A stretch of 12,590 bases of DNA, from NCBI GenBank assembly GCA_002338615.1, contig DDIS01000150.1:1-12590 (forward strand), in the 5' to 3' direction. Shown here in pieces: positions 1 through 8,347 of this stretch; the stretch's first letter is position 1; every line of letters starts with the position of its first letter. The notes below the pieces were generated by a model, which saw only the letters and a list, made by a program, of their open reading frames with translations, had not been told where the DNA came from and did not search any database. The position numbers were made by a program, and so were the translations under genes. This DNA comes from Proteobacteria bacterium UBA1844. Lineage in GTDB: Bacteria; Pseudomonadota; Gammaproteobacteria; Steroidobacterales; Woeseiaceae.

Positions 1-215
1 GCTATGTGTCGCTAAGGACACCCGTTGGCCGGGCGCTGCGTGACAATTGCGGTAAAATTCAGGAAAGATTCCGGAAAGACGTGACAAACGCTCGACCCGC
101 TTACACCAGCGGTACTCGGAGCGTCTCGGTGTGCTGCACTTTTATGCAGAGTCGTCGGCAATGCGAACGTCGCCTCCACCCGGCTGTAAAATGCAGGGCT
201 GATCACGACCAGTGC
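1..215. other. Left-edge region with no supported gene
   Basis: These 215 bases lie downstream of the protease stop. Short open frames exist on both strands, but none has a ribosome binding site or recognisable sequence. A 7-nt direct repeat GGAAAGA at 62-68 and 73-79 is the only visible pattern. No clear terminator hairpin with a T-run was found. Confidence 0.4.
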
Positions 216-3200
216 TTACTGCAGATTCATTCTGAACCGTGCTTCGCGCAGTGAGCCGTTCTGATGCGTCACACGCAGGCGCAATGTCCAAGTCGGAGAG
301 CCGGCGACGGCCTGCGCATCGAATTCGGCAAGTAGCCTGTCGATAACCGGTGCGCTGATCGTCGCACCCGCTGGCTGCCAGTCCGTCGGTGACTCGCCAG
401 CACCAAGTTGAAGTTCTGCGGCACGGAATTGGTCGGCGTTCGCGAGGCCAGATACCTGGATTATCGTGCGACCTTCGCGGCGCACGGCGGTGATGCCGGT
501 GATCCCCGCATCGATGAAGTAAGCAGGGTCGGCCTTTAATGCGGCGGGAGCACTGACCAGGCCAAAGCCCGTAAATTCATCAATCCCCGGTGTCTCGACG
601 TCGGTTGCAGAATGAAGCACCATGCGCCTCAGTTGCGTTGCTGCCAGTTCCGGTCGCAATGACCAGACAAGTGAGACGATGCCGGTTACGAATGGAGCGG
701 CGAATGATGTACCGGTCGCATGGTATAGCAGGCGGTCATCGCCAATGACGTTCCGCCCCGGTACGTAGTCGTCTTCAACGAAATACAGCAAGTCCGTGTA
801 TCGCGCGCGCAGCGACAGGATATTGCTGCCAGGTGCCGCAATATCGACCGGGCTGCCCCAATTCGAATAGCGCGCGCGCTTGTCGGCATCGTCCATCGCC
901 GCGACGGTAATTACATTGTCGAGACCGGCCGGCCAAAATGCGGCTGCGTCATTGCCCTGATTGCCCGCTGCCACGACGACCAGAGCTCCCTGGCTGGCGG
1001 CATGTTCGACCGCGGCCCTTTCCACTTCCGAGAATTCCGTGCCGCCGAGGCTGATGTTCAAAACCCGAGCACCCTTGCCAACGGCATAGTTAATAGCCGC
1101 CGCAATATCGACGCTGTTACCCCGGCCGAGAAAATTCGTTACCTTGATAGGCATGATCCGCGCCCAGGGATTGACGCCGGCGATGCCGATACCATTGTCG
1201 GGTGTGGCGCCGACGACTCCGGCGACCAGCGTGCCATGACCGTTGTGATCGCTTACATCATTGTTGTTGCCAACGAAGTTCCAGCCATGCACATCGTCAA
1301 CGAATCCGTTACGGTCATCATCGATGCCATTGCCTGGCAGCTCAGCCGGATTCTTCCAGAGCCGGCCTGCGAGGTCGGGGTGTCCGGTATCGAGGCCACT
1401 GTCGATGACGGCAACAATCGTCGGCACTGCCCTGACAACAACATCCTGCCACTCTGAAATCGCCTCGTAGGCCAGCACCTGGTGAGTACCCCATTGGTCG
1501 GCAAGCCCTGCCGCAATATTGCCGGCGCTGGTAAAAAATGGATCGTCGGGCAGGCCGGAGGAAACCGATTGCGACGTCCGCAGGACTCCTTGCTTTGTCC
1601 CCGGGCTTGCATCGGTCGCCGTGTCCCCGATACCTGAGCAGGTCTTGTCGCCGCAACCCTGCAAGAAGTGTTCGAGCCAGCTGCTATGGCAGGTGTCGGG
1701 GAGCGCTTTTGCATCTCCGGCCCGTGCCGCGTCACGCGTGTCATCATTTTCGAGACATTGCCTCGGCGCGATATCGTTTGCCCGGTATGCGGCCAGCGCT
1801 ACTGCGCCATTGCTACGCTGGCAAGCGCGACGATTGCAGTCTTTAAGGTCAGCAACCAGCTTTTCGAGGTCGGCGAGGAATTCGAGAAACCGGTAGCGCC
1901 TGGCGAGGCGCTCGGAATCATCCAAATCAGAGAATTTACTTAGTGAGCTGACGAATTCCTGCGTCAACCAGCTGCTGTATTGGCTCAAGATCCAGTCATT
2001 GATTTCCTTCGCACGGTCACGGCAAGCCAGGCAGCTGGTGGCCACGAATAGCCGGTTTTGCCGGATCAGGAAGTCGGCAGTGTCAAAACCAATAATATCG
2101 GGCGCCAGGTCGTCGACATCCGGAAGGAAGTCTGGCCGCTTGTCACACATCGTGGACTGACAGTGGATCAGAATCGTCTCCGCCTCATAAATTCGCTCTT
2201 GGAGCGCGTCCAGGCGTGCCCCGACTTTCCGCCACTGACGTAAAAGGCGCTCAAGGTCTTGAGCAATTTCTTCACGTTGCGCGGCCTCATGCTTCATATG
2301 CAAGCTAGCTCTCGTGCGCACCATTTTGTCACTGGCATCTGCAAAACGGCCGTCTTCCGCGTTCAGCGCATCAAGTTGCGTCAGCAGAAACCGGTAATGA
2401 TCGAGGTGCTTGCGACAGGCCGGGCAAATGTCTGCAAACTGGAAAACGTTATGGCGTTGAGGCACATCCACGGTTGCGGCCGCGCCCGGTGCGGCGCCCT
2501 CCGGCGCTACATCGTCCTCCGGCACAACCGGGCTCGCGGCCGGCAGGGAGCAACGTGCGACGCAATCCTGAAGCATTGCGTTGGCGTTATCGAGCCTGGC
2601 CCTAAGATCCGCCCAGGCCGCGAGCGACTGGCCGTTTAGCCCGGCATCAATCATGCCTTGCACGAGCTCGTTCATGTCACGTGCAATTTCGTTGCGGCGC
2701 TCGGTAAGCTCCGAGCATGTCGGGCAGACCTGGGATGCAATTCGTACATAAGGCGGTAGCGCCGCTTCGGCGTCGTCCGCTAAAGGCTCTGGCTGTATGC
2801 TTGGCGCGGGCTGGGCGTTGAGCAAGGTGCAGCGTGATTCACAAGCACGGATGTTTTGCTTTAACAGCTCCAACTGGCGCAGCAGCTCGGCTCGTCTTGC
2901 TCGTTTTGCGTTCAAAGCCTGTACGTCTCGCAGGGCGATGGCCACCAGGTCACCGTAGTGGTTCAGTAGTTGCTGGTATCTGGTTTTCCAGGTGTCGTTC
3001 TTAGCCAGACGTTCGTGCGCACGAATCTCCCGCAGCGCAAAGCGAATCGCGTACGAGGCAATTTTCACATTGCGCTCTGCTTTGGCCACATCGCGAGCCT
3101 GTGCGTTTGTCAATATCGCCAGGTCGTTATGTTCGGCAACCAGCGGCTCGCAGGCGCCGCAGCCGGTCGTGATCGGGCGCACCAGCGGCGGGATGTTGAG

Positions 3201-3839
3201 TGGCGGCCAAGGTAATTGATCCGGGTAACGATCCTTGTCGTCGATGTTGGTGAGATCATCCGGATCGGGCCCGAGTTCGTCCGCGTTCTCGTGGGCGTCG
3301 CTGCGTGAGGTGTCGATGCCAAGATCATCATTCCAGTCCGGCGCGTCGGAAGGGTCGGGCTGGCCCTCGTTCCATGCGTCCCATTCCTCCTGCGTGGAGG
3401 CTCGGCAGCACTCGCAGGGGGTTTCCTCGAGCAGGATGTAGAACGCTTTGACATAGCCGTCGCGCATACCCTGCCGGGCCCCGTATTCCTCGTCTGCGCT
3501 CCACGCGGTACCACGGTGCCGAATATTGCGCAGGCCGTTAGCCCGAACGCCTGCGTCCGGGGCATAGACGATGTAAATGAACGGCAGTATCGGGTGTTCG
3601 GCATTACCACCGAGACAAACAGGGCAATCGCCAAGCTGGTCGTACAGGTACATGAGCCGTTCCGGCACACCCTGGGAGCGTGCATAGCGCTTCAGGTCTG
3701 CCTTGACCCTGGCACCATAGGCCTTGTCTTCACGAACATAGTCATCGCAGACTTCGCCGGCTGCGCAGACCGGCTCGGGCCCGCCACCGCCAAGCAGCAA
3801 CAGGAAGCAAGCGAACAGGCTTTGATACAGCGTCTTCAA
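216..3839 (-). CDS. Exported S8 (subtilisin-family) serine protease with large Cys-patterned coiled-coil N-terminal half
   Basis: 1207 residues, about three times a bare subtilisin. A signal peptide covers residues 1-27 (hydrophobic FLLLLGGGG, cleavage near VCA-AG), so the protein acts outside the cytoplasm. The peptidase domain spans ~775-1105. Asp813 is in VIDSGLD, His868 in HNGHGT, the oxyanion Asn960 in AAGN, and the nucleophile Ser1045 in GTSFAAP. All are intact, so it should be active. NGIDDDRNGFVDD (838-850) resembles the Asp/Asn-rich putative Ca-binding loop of many marine S8 enzymes. Residues ~1111-1207 form a beta-rich C-terminal domain. No I9 propeptide is recognisable. Residues 72-735 instead carry CxxC...Cx3-4C modules separated by charged helical stretches, plus an Asp/Pro-rich linker (~160-220). 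The start is TTG: it is the only start that keeps the signal peptide, since the next Met is at residue 63. The ribosome binding site is weak, suggesting coupling to the barrel gene 30 bp upstream. The S8 assignment is firm; the substrate and N-terminal role are unknown. Confidence 0.93.
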   Translation of the reverse strand: MKTLYQSLFACFLLLLGGGGPEPVCAAGEVCDDYVREDKAYGARVKADLKRYARSQGVPERLMYLYDQLGDCPVCLGGNAEHPILPFIYIVYAPDAGVRANGLRNIRHRGTAWSADEEYGARQGMRDGYVKAFYILLEETPCECCRASTQEEWDAWNEGQPDPSDAPDWNDDLGIDTSRSDAHENADELGPDPDDLTNIDDKDRYPDQLPWPPLNIPPLVRPITTGCGACEPLVAEHNDLAILTNAQARDVAKAERNVKIASYAIRFALREIRAHERLAKNDTWKTRYQQLLNHYGDLVAIALRDVQALNAKRARRAELLRQLELLKQNIRACESRCTLLNAQPAPSIQPEPLADDAEAALPPYVRIASQVCPTCSELTERRNEIARDMNELVQGMIDAGLNGQSLAAWADLRARLDNANAMLQDCVARCSLPAASPVVPEDDVAPEGAAPGAAATVDVPQRHNVFQFADICPACRKHLDHYRFLLTQLDALNAEDGRFADASDKMVRTRASLHMKHEAAQREEIAQDLERLLRQWRKVGARLDALQERIYEAETILIHCQSTMCDKRPDFLPDVDDLAPDIIGFDTADFLIRQNRLFVATSCLACRDRAKEINDWILSQYSSWLTQEFVSSLSKFSDLDDSERLARRYRFLEFLADLEKLVADLKDCNRRACQRSNGAVALAAYRANDIAPRQCLENDDTRDAARAGDAKALPDTCHSSWLEHFLQGCGDKTCSGIGDTATDASPGTKQGVLRTSQSVSSGLPDDPFFTSAGNIAAGLADQWGTHQVLAYEAISEWQDVVVRAVPTIVAVIDSGLDTGHPDLAGRLWKNPAELPGNGIDDDRNGFVDDVHGWNFVGNNNDVSDHNGHGTLVAGVVGATPDNGIGIAGVNPWARIMPIKVTNFLGRGNSVDIAAAINYAVGKGARVLNISLGGTEFSEVERAAVEHAASQGALVVVAAGNQGNDAAAFWPAGLDNVITVAAMDDADKRARYSNWGSPVDIAAPGSNILSLRARYTDLLYFVEDDYVPGRNVIGDDRLLYHATGTSFAAPFVTGIVSLVWSLRPELAATQLRRMVLHSATDVETPGIDEFTGFGLVSAPAALKADPAYFIDAGITGITAVRREGRTIIQVSGLANADQFRAAELQLGAGESPTDWQPAGATISAPVIDRLLAEFDAQAVAGSPTWTLRLRVTHQNGSLREARFRMNLQ

Positions 3840-3869
3840 CAGCGCTACTCGAAAGCGAGCTTCAACTTA

Positions 3870-4940
3870 CTACGGCTGCCGTCGCGAACCGAGGCGCAGG
3901 CCGACGCTCACGTAAGCCGTCAGCGCCCACATTTTGTTGTCGTCGAATGCGTTGAGTTTCGAGATCTGCTCGTACATCACGCCCGCGCGTAAATCAGGCA
4001 TCCTGCTGTTTCTCGGTGCCCATTCGAGACCAGCGCCGTAGATGACGCCGTTGTCGTCCAGCGTGTCCTCGCCTGAAAAAGAGTCAACGTCCGACCCATC
4101 GACACGAATTGTCGACATGAATGACAGGTCGCTTTCGACAGAGACGCTGCCGAGCGCCAGCCTGTAGCCGAATTGACTGGTCGGGCTGAACCAGCGCGAG
4201 TAGCCGATACGAAACGACTGAATATTCGTTTCGGCCTTGCCAACGGATTCAGCGTCTATCATTGATGCGCTCATCGGAACATTGCCGTCTGCGCCCGCGC
4301 TCATTTTCATGTCGCTGACAAATTTGGCGTCGTAGTCAAGCCAGAGACGGCTTTCATCGGCAAATTGCCAACCGAATCCCAGTGACAGCCCGCTCGCAAA
4401 CGCGTTGTCGTCGGCATCGGCGAAAGAAGTGATGCCGGTGACCCCCAGTGTCGATAGCAAGTCCGATGCGTCGGCTGAACTCTGGTTTGCGATGTCCTCC
4501 AGGAAGCCGCTGTTGACCAGCCCGCCGGCGATGGTCCCGACGATTATCCAGGCGCTGTTGTCGGTGGCGCTACCGAACCCGGTAACGCCCGGACTCGCAG
4601 GTAAAACGGCGACACTCGCGGCACCGATCACGAACGGCAGGGCTGTTATGCGCAGCTCATAGGACTTCTTCTCCCCATCTATCTCGGCGTGCAACACAGC
4701 CGACTTGCCTTCGCTGCCATCAGGCAGGACGAACACCGCTTTTCTGCTGTCTTCTTCGTCCTTTATCTCGGCCTCATGGACCGTATCGTCACCGTCGATG
4801 ACCAGCGTCACGCTGCGCACATCCTGCGCGTCCGGAAACTCCACGGACTGATTGACGACGGCCAGCGCCGGCAGTGAGAAGAGCGACAGGCTAATCGATA
4901 CGAGCAACGCCAACCGTCGAGAACAAGTTTGAAAATTCAT
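3870..4940 (-). CDS. Exported beta-barrel-like outer-membrane protein with an N-terminal beta domain
   Basis: 356 residues, no family recognised with certainty. The signal peptide is clear (residues 1-27, cleavage LPALA-VVN). Residues 30-100 alternate short beta-type segments and acidic turns, like an Ig-like or beta-sandwich domain. Residues ~101-145 hold two hydrophobic Gly/Ala-rich stretches. From ~180 there are alternating amphipathic strands with aromatic girdle residues (LSLGFGWQF, SRLWLDYDAKF, SFRIGYSRWF, FGYRLALGSVSV, VIYGAGLEWAP, DLRAGVMYEQ, ALTAYVSVGLRLG), typical of small OmpA- or OmpW-like barrels. The last strand is followed by GSRRQP, so the usual C-terminal aromatic residue is missing. 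The ATG start is chosen because AAGGAG lies 9 nt upstream; a TTG three codons earlier abuts that site. The gene ends in tandem stops TAG TAA, 30 bp before the protease, so the two are probably one operon. It may anchor or assist the protease, but that is inference. Confidence 0.8.
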   Translation of the reverse strand: MNFQTCSRRLALLVSISLSLFSLPALAVVNQSVEFPDAQDVRSVTLVIDGDDTVHEAEIKDEEDSRKAVFVLPDGSEGKSAVLHAEIDGEKKSYELRITALPFVIGAASVAVLPASPGVTGFGSATDNSAWIIVGTIAGGLVNSGFLEDIANQSSADASDLLSTLGVTGITSFADADDNAFASGLSLGFGWQFADESRLWLDYDAKFVSDMKMSAGADGNVPMSASMIDAESVGKAETNIQSFRIGYSRWFSPTSQFGYRLALGSVSVESDLSFMSTIRVDGSDVDSFSGEDTLDDNGVIYGAGLEWAPRNSRMPDLRAGVMYEQISKLNAFDDNKMWALTAYVSVGLRLGSRRQP

Positions 4941-4949
4941 CGCGTTCAA

Positions 4950-4955
4950 CTCCTT
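4950..4955 (-). promoter_or_regulatory. Ribosome binding site of the beta-barrel gene
   Basis: Minus-strand AAGGAG lies 9 nt before the ATG at 4940. It decides the start: the in-frame TTG at 4949 touches the site with no spacer and cannot be used with it. Confidence 0.7.
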
Positions 4956-5179
4956 TGCAATAGGGCAGCGCTGCCATTCAGCGAACCCTGCGGGATCGGG
5001 CGCGGAGGGAGATACACTGCGTCAGCGCGGACCTTACCTGCCCCGGAAATCCGGTCCCTGCTTATCAATGCGAGAAAATGTTGCGGATTGTGCCAACCAG
5101 CAAAAAATGCTTGCGCGGCTGACCAGGGCGATTCCGGCGCCCGCTGCCGCCGCCCGGGGATTTGCATGCACAGCGGCCT

Positions 5180-5210
5180 TGTCCGTACATTGCCGGACAT
5201 GAATCGGCAA
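5180..5210. repeat. Two overlapping, mutually exclusive inverted repeats upstream of the kinase gene
   Basis: TGTCCG (5180-5185) pairs perfectly with CGGACA (5194-5199) across an 8-nt loop. TTGCCG (5190-5195) pairs perfectly with CGGCAA (5205-5210) across a 9-nt loop. The arms overlap, so only one hairpin can form at a time. They end 32 nt before the kinase start and could be operator sites or alternative RNA hairpins in the leader. Confidence 0.4.
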
Positions 5211-5242
5211 TTTGCGCTTGTCGAGCCGGCAGAGCCAAAGAG

Positions 5243-8200
5243 ATGAACGAATCAACCACCGATTGGGACGCGGTTTGGGAGCTATTTCACGAGGCGATCG
5301 CACTCGACGAAAAGAAGCGTCCTGTGTTTCTCGACCGCGCCTGCGCGGGGAACACTGAACGACGTACCCGGCTCGAGAAACTCCTTGCCGCGTACGCCCT
5401 GGTTGATGAATCGGCTCTGCCACGCCTCAAGTCCCTGTTCGACGGCGACGACCTGACCTCGTTCGCCGATGGCCCGGAGCCGGGCGATCTGCTTGGGCCG
5501 TACACGATCGGGGAGCGCGTTGGCGCCGGCGGCATGGGCACCGTCTATCGCGCTCACCAAGACGAACCCGTCCGGCGCACAGTCGCACTGAAACTCCTGC
5601 GCTTCGGCCTGGCCTCGCGCGATATCGTCGCGCGGTTCAATGCCGAACGGCAGGCGCTCGCAATGATGAGCCACTCGAATATCGCGAAGATTTTTGACGC
5701 GGGTGTGAGCCCGAACGGGCAACCGTACTTCGTCATGGAGTACGTGTCAGGGCTGCCGATTACGGAGTATTGCGACGAGAACAGGCTTGATATCGACGCA
5801 CGTCTCCGCTTGTTTCTCGCAGTATGCGACGGCGTTCTTCATGCGCACCAGAAAGGCATCATCCACAGGGACATAAAACCGACAAACGTGCTTGTCGCGG
5901 AAGAAAACGGTACGCCCGTGCCAAAGATCATCGACTTTGGTATCGCCAAGGCGACGGAGGCGCAGCTGGGAGAGGGCACCCTGTACACGCGCGTCGGTAC
6001 GCTCATAGGCACGCCTGGCTACATGAGCCCGGAGCAGGCGGGCGTCGTGCAGCTCGATGTCGATATCCGGGCAGACGTTTATTCGCTCGGCGCGCTCTTG
6101 TACGAATTGCTGGTCGGCATGCTGCCGTTCGAGGCAACGACGTCGGCGCACGGCTTGCTGGAAATCCAGGAGGCGATTCGCGACGAAGAACCACAGCGAC
6201 CCAGTCATCGCCTGTCCGGTGTTTCTGCAGAGATCCGATCGCAGATCAGCGGCAACCGGGCGTTGCGATTCCCGGCACTGGAACGCCGCTTGCACAGTGA
6301 TATTGAATGGATCCTGCTCAAAGCCATAGACAAGAACCGGGAACGACGTTACCCGTCAGTTTCCGAGTTTGCCGCTGAGATTTGCCGCTACCTCGACGGT
6401 ATGCCGGTACTCGCGCGTGCACCGACCCGCCGTTACCGCACGGCAAAGTTCATTCGCCGGCATACCCTGGGTGTTGCGATCACTGCGGGGATTGCAACTT
6501 TGCTGCTGGTCGTCGCCGGCGCCATGACACTGCAGTCAATCCGCTTGCAGAGAGCACTCGATGAAACGACGCTGGAACGCAATCGCGCGGAACAGGTGTC
6601 CGCCTTCATGGTTGAGTTGTTCGAAGCGGCAAACCCTGAGGCATCGGGTCGCAGCGACGTAAGCGCTGCGGAAATACTCGAGCAGGGCGCCGAGCGTTTG
6701 CGCGAAGAACTGGGGGATCAACCCGGGCTGCGCGCGCGCTTGCTGACCACCGTCGCCGAGACTTATCGTGTACTTGGCGGGGATGACAATGCGGCGCGCG
6801 CGATTGCTCTGGTTGAAGAAGCGCTTGTCGATCTCGAAACGTCGGAAGCGCCGGCCGCGCAACGGGCCGCAGCGTTCGGCACGATGGGCGCGGCTTACCA
6901 TGACATCGGCGAATTCGACAATGCGCAGTCTTACTACCTGCGTGCACTGTCGCTGGCAGAGGCAGACCAGGAGTCGGCACTCAGGGCTGACATACTGGGC
7001 AATCTTGGCGTACTGGCATCCGATCGCGGCAAGCTGCCTGAAGCCGAGCGTTACCTGCGTGAGGCGATCGAGGTGCAAAAGACTCTGTCTGGAGAACGAG
7101 CGCCACTCGTTGCGCGGCTAAAGCAACGACTGGCGTTTCTGTTACACCAGCAAGGCAAAAGCGAGGAAGCGCAGCTCGAGATAGGGCAGACACTCGATAT
7201 CATCAGGGAACATCACGGTCCCAAACACCCGTCCGTCGCCACTGCACTCAACTATGCGGCCATCATCAAGGGCAAAGCCGGGGACCCCGTCGGCGCGCAA
7301 CGGTCGCTTACAGAAGCGGCAGAGATTTACCGTGAGACGCATGGCAGGGATCATCCCCACGTCGCCTCTACGCTCAGCAACCTGGCAATGCAATACAACC
7401 GGACCGGCGATTTCGACATGGCAGTCGATGCACTCACTGAGGCCCTGCGTATTGGAATTGCGAGCTATGGCGAAGATCATCCGACGGTCAACAGCTACCG
7501 TGTTAACCTCGGTTCCAGCCTGCAGAACATGGGACGCCTGTGGGAAGCAGAACCGTTGTTGCGTGAGGGACTGCGCTACGATCGGGAGTCGCTGCAACCC
7601 GGAAGTCCTTTCCTGCTGGCCACCCTCGATCGCCTTGGCGCCACGCTCGACCGGCTGGGTCAACACAAGCAGGCCGAACGCTATTTGCGCGAGGCGGCAA
7701 CAATGCGGCGGGAACACCTGGGCAGCGACAATGCCGCTACGCATATTGCCATGTTCAACCTGGCTCGCAGCCGGCTGGCCGCCGGCGCTGTCGATGAGGC
7801 GGAATCCCTCGCAAGCGAGTCCATCGTGATGCAGCGTTCGCTCGCGGATAACGCCGCCGCGCGTGCTTACGGTCTCGCTGTTCTCGGCGGCATACGATAC
7901 GCCCAGGGTCGGCTCGATGAAGCTCGCGAGCTCTTGCGCGAGGCGCTCAACCTGTTTGGGCCGGCAACGGAAAAAACCGTACTTCTAATTGCGTGGGCCG
8001 ACCAGCAACTGGCTGAGGTTGAGCTTGAATCGGGTCACCCTGACGCTGCAGAAGACGCTTTTGCTGCGGCCGAGTCGACATTGCTCGCGCGAGTACCCGA
8101 GGGCTACCCGGATGTCATCGAGGTACGAGTCGCGCGACGTTTGTTGGCTTGCGAAACGGCAGACGGCGGTCGCGCGATCGAAGACATTCGCGCCGCGCGC

Positions 8201-8296
8201 CCGCTGTTGGCGCAGGCCATCGGTGCGGATAATACGGCGTTGCAGCAGATCGACCGTGCGCTCTTGCAATGTCAACTTGCCAGGGACACAAACTAA
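5243..8296 (+). CDS. Membrane-anchored Ser/Thr protein kinase with TPR C-terminal half (PknB-type)
   Basis: 1017 residues from this start. Residues ~1-60 are a short helical segment (WELFHEAIALDEKKR...) commonly found before the kinase domain in sigma-linked bacterial kinases. The kinase domain spans ~86-390: glycine loop GAGGMG (94-99), Lys117 in VALK, HRDIKPTN with catalytic Asp210, Asn215, DFG at 231-233 and GTPGYMSPEQ (257-266). All key residues are present, so activity is expected. One transmembrane helix at ~409-430 follows basic residues. Residues ~480-1000 are about ten TPR-like repeats, several of the 42-residue kinesin-light-chain kind ending in HP. The kinase probably faces the cytoplasm and the TPR half the periplasm, where it could sense a ligand. 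The ATG at 5243 is preferred over one at 5162 because homologues begin just before the WELFHEA segment and the extra 27 residues look non-native. The gene converges with a sigma factor, its likely partner or substrate. Confidence 0.93.
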   Translation: MNESTTDWDAVWELFHEAIALDEKKRPVFLDRACAGNTERRTRLEKLLAAYALVDESALPRLKSLFDGDDLTSFADGPEPGDLLGPYTIGERVGAGGMGTVYRAHQDEPVRRTVALKLLRFGLASRDIVARFNAERQALAMMSHSNIAKIFDAGVSPNGQPYFVMEYVSGLPITEYCDENRLDIDARLRLFLAVCDGVLHAHQKGIIHRDIKPTNVLVAEENGTPVPKIIDFGIAKATEAQLGEGTLYTRVGTLIGTPGYMSPEQAGVVQLDVDIRADVYSLGALLYELLVGMLPFEATTSAHGLLEIQEAIRDEEPQRPSHRLSGVSAEIRSQISGNRALRFPALERRLHSDIEWILLKAIDKNRERRYPSVSEFAAEICRYLDGMPVLARAPTRRYRTAKFIRRHTLGVAITAGIATLLLVVAGAMTLQSIRLQRALDETTLERNRAEQVSAFMVELFEAANPEASGRSDVSAAEILEQGAERLREELGDQPGLRARLLTTVAETYRVLGGDDNAARAIALVEEALVDLETSEAPAAQRAAAFGTMGAAYHDIGEFDNAQSYYLRALSLAEADQESALRADILGNLGVLASDRGKLPEAERYLREAIEVQKTLSGERAPLVARLKQRLAFLLHQQGKSEEAQLEIGQTLDIIREHHGPKHPSVATALNYAAIIKGKAGDPVGAQRSLTEAAEIYRETHGRDHPHVASTLSNLAMQYNRTGDFDMAVDALTEALRIGIASYGEDHPTVNSYRVNLGSSLQNMGRLWEAEPLLREGLRYDRESLQPGSPFLLATLDRLGATLDRLGQHKQAERYLREAATMRREHLGSDNAATHIAMFNLARSRLAAGAVDEAESLASESIVMQRSLADNAAARAYGLAVLGGIRYAQGRLDEARELLREALNLFGPATEKTVLLIAWADQQLAEVELESGHPDAAEDAFAAAESTLLARVPEGYPDVIEVRVARRLLACETADGGRAIEDIRAARPLLAQAIGADNTALQQIDRALLQCQLARDTN

Positions 8297-8324
8297 TGGC
8301 TCGTTGCAGAACTCCGACGCGCAA

Positions 8325-8338
8325 CAAACGCGCGTTTG
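8325..8338. other. 14-bp perfect palindrome between convergent kinase and sigma genes
   Basis: CAAACGCGCGTTTG is self-complementary and sits in the 51-bp gap between the two stop codons. It carries A-tracts on the left and T-tracts on the right, so it could work as a weak bidirectional terminator. It has no loop and no long T-run, so a protein-binding site is equally possible. Confidence 0.3.
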
Positions 8339-8347
8339 GTTCCGGAT

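Larger units (their letters stand above)
4941..5242. promoter_or_regulatory. Divergent control region between the beta-barrel/protease operon and the kinase gene
   Basis: This 302-bp gap separates two genes transcribed away from each other, so promoters for both must lie here. I found no convincing sigma-70 -35/-10 pair in either direction, which would fit an alternative sigma factor. It contains a short inverted repeat CCGGA-AA-TCCGG at 5043-5054 and a pair of overlapping inverted repeats at 5180-5210. No RNA gene or convincing small ORF was seen. Confidence 0.5.

Noticed and set aside
62..79. GGAAAGA direct repeat at the left edge
   Set aside because: Seven bases repeated twice with no flanking structure; too short to call a binding site.
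1002..2639. Several plus-strand open frames of 60-150 codons opposite the protease gene
   Set aside because: They lie antisense to a gene with clear domains, lack ribosome binding sites, and are Arg/Ser/Cys-rich as expected of shadow frames in high-GC DNA.
3756..3839. Possible lipoprotein signal (LFAC, EPVC) in the S8 protease
   Set aside because: LFAC at residues 8-11 is too close to the start and before the hydrophobic core; EPVC does not fit the lipobox. A signal peptidase I site fits better.
5162..5242. Upstream ATG extending the kinase by 27 residues
   Set aside because: The extra residues are Cys/Arg-rich and unlike kinase N-termini, the stretch carries inverted repeats, and homologues begin close to the ATG at 5243.
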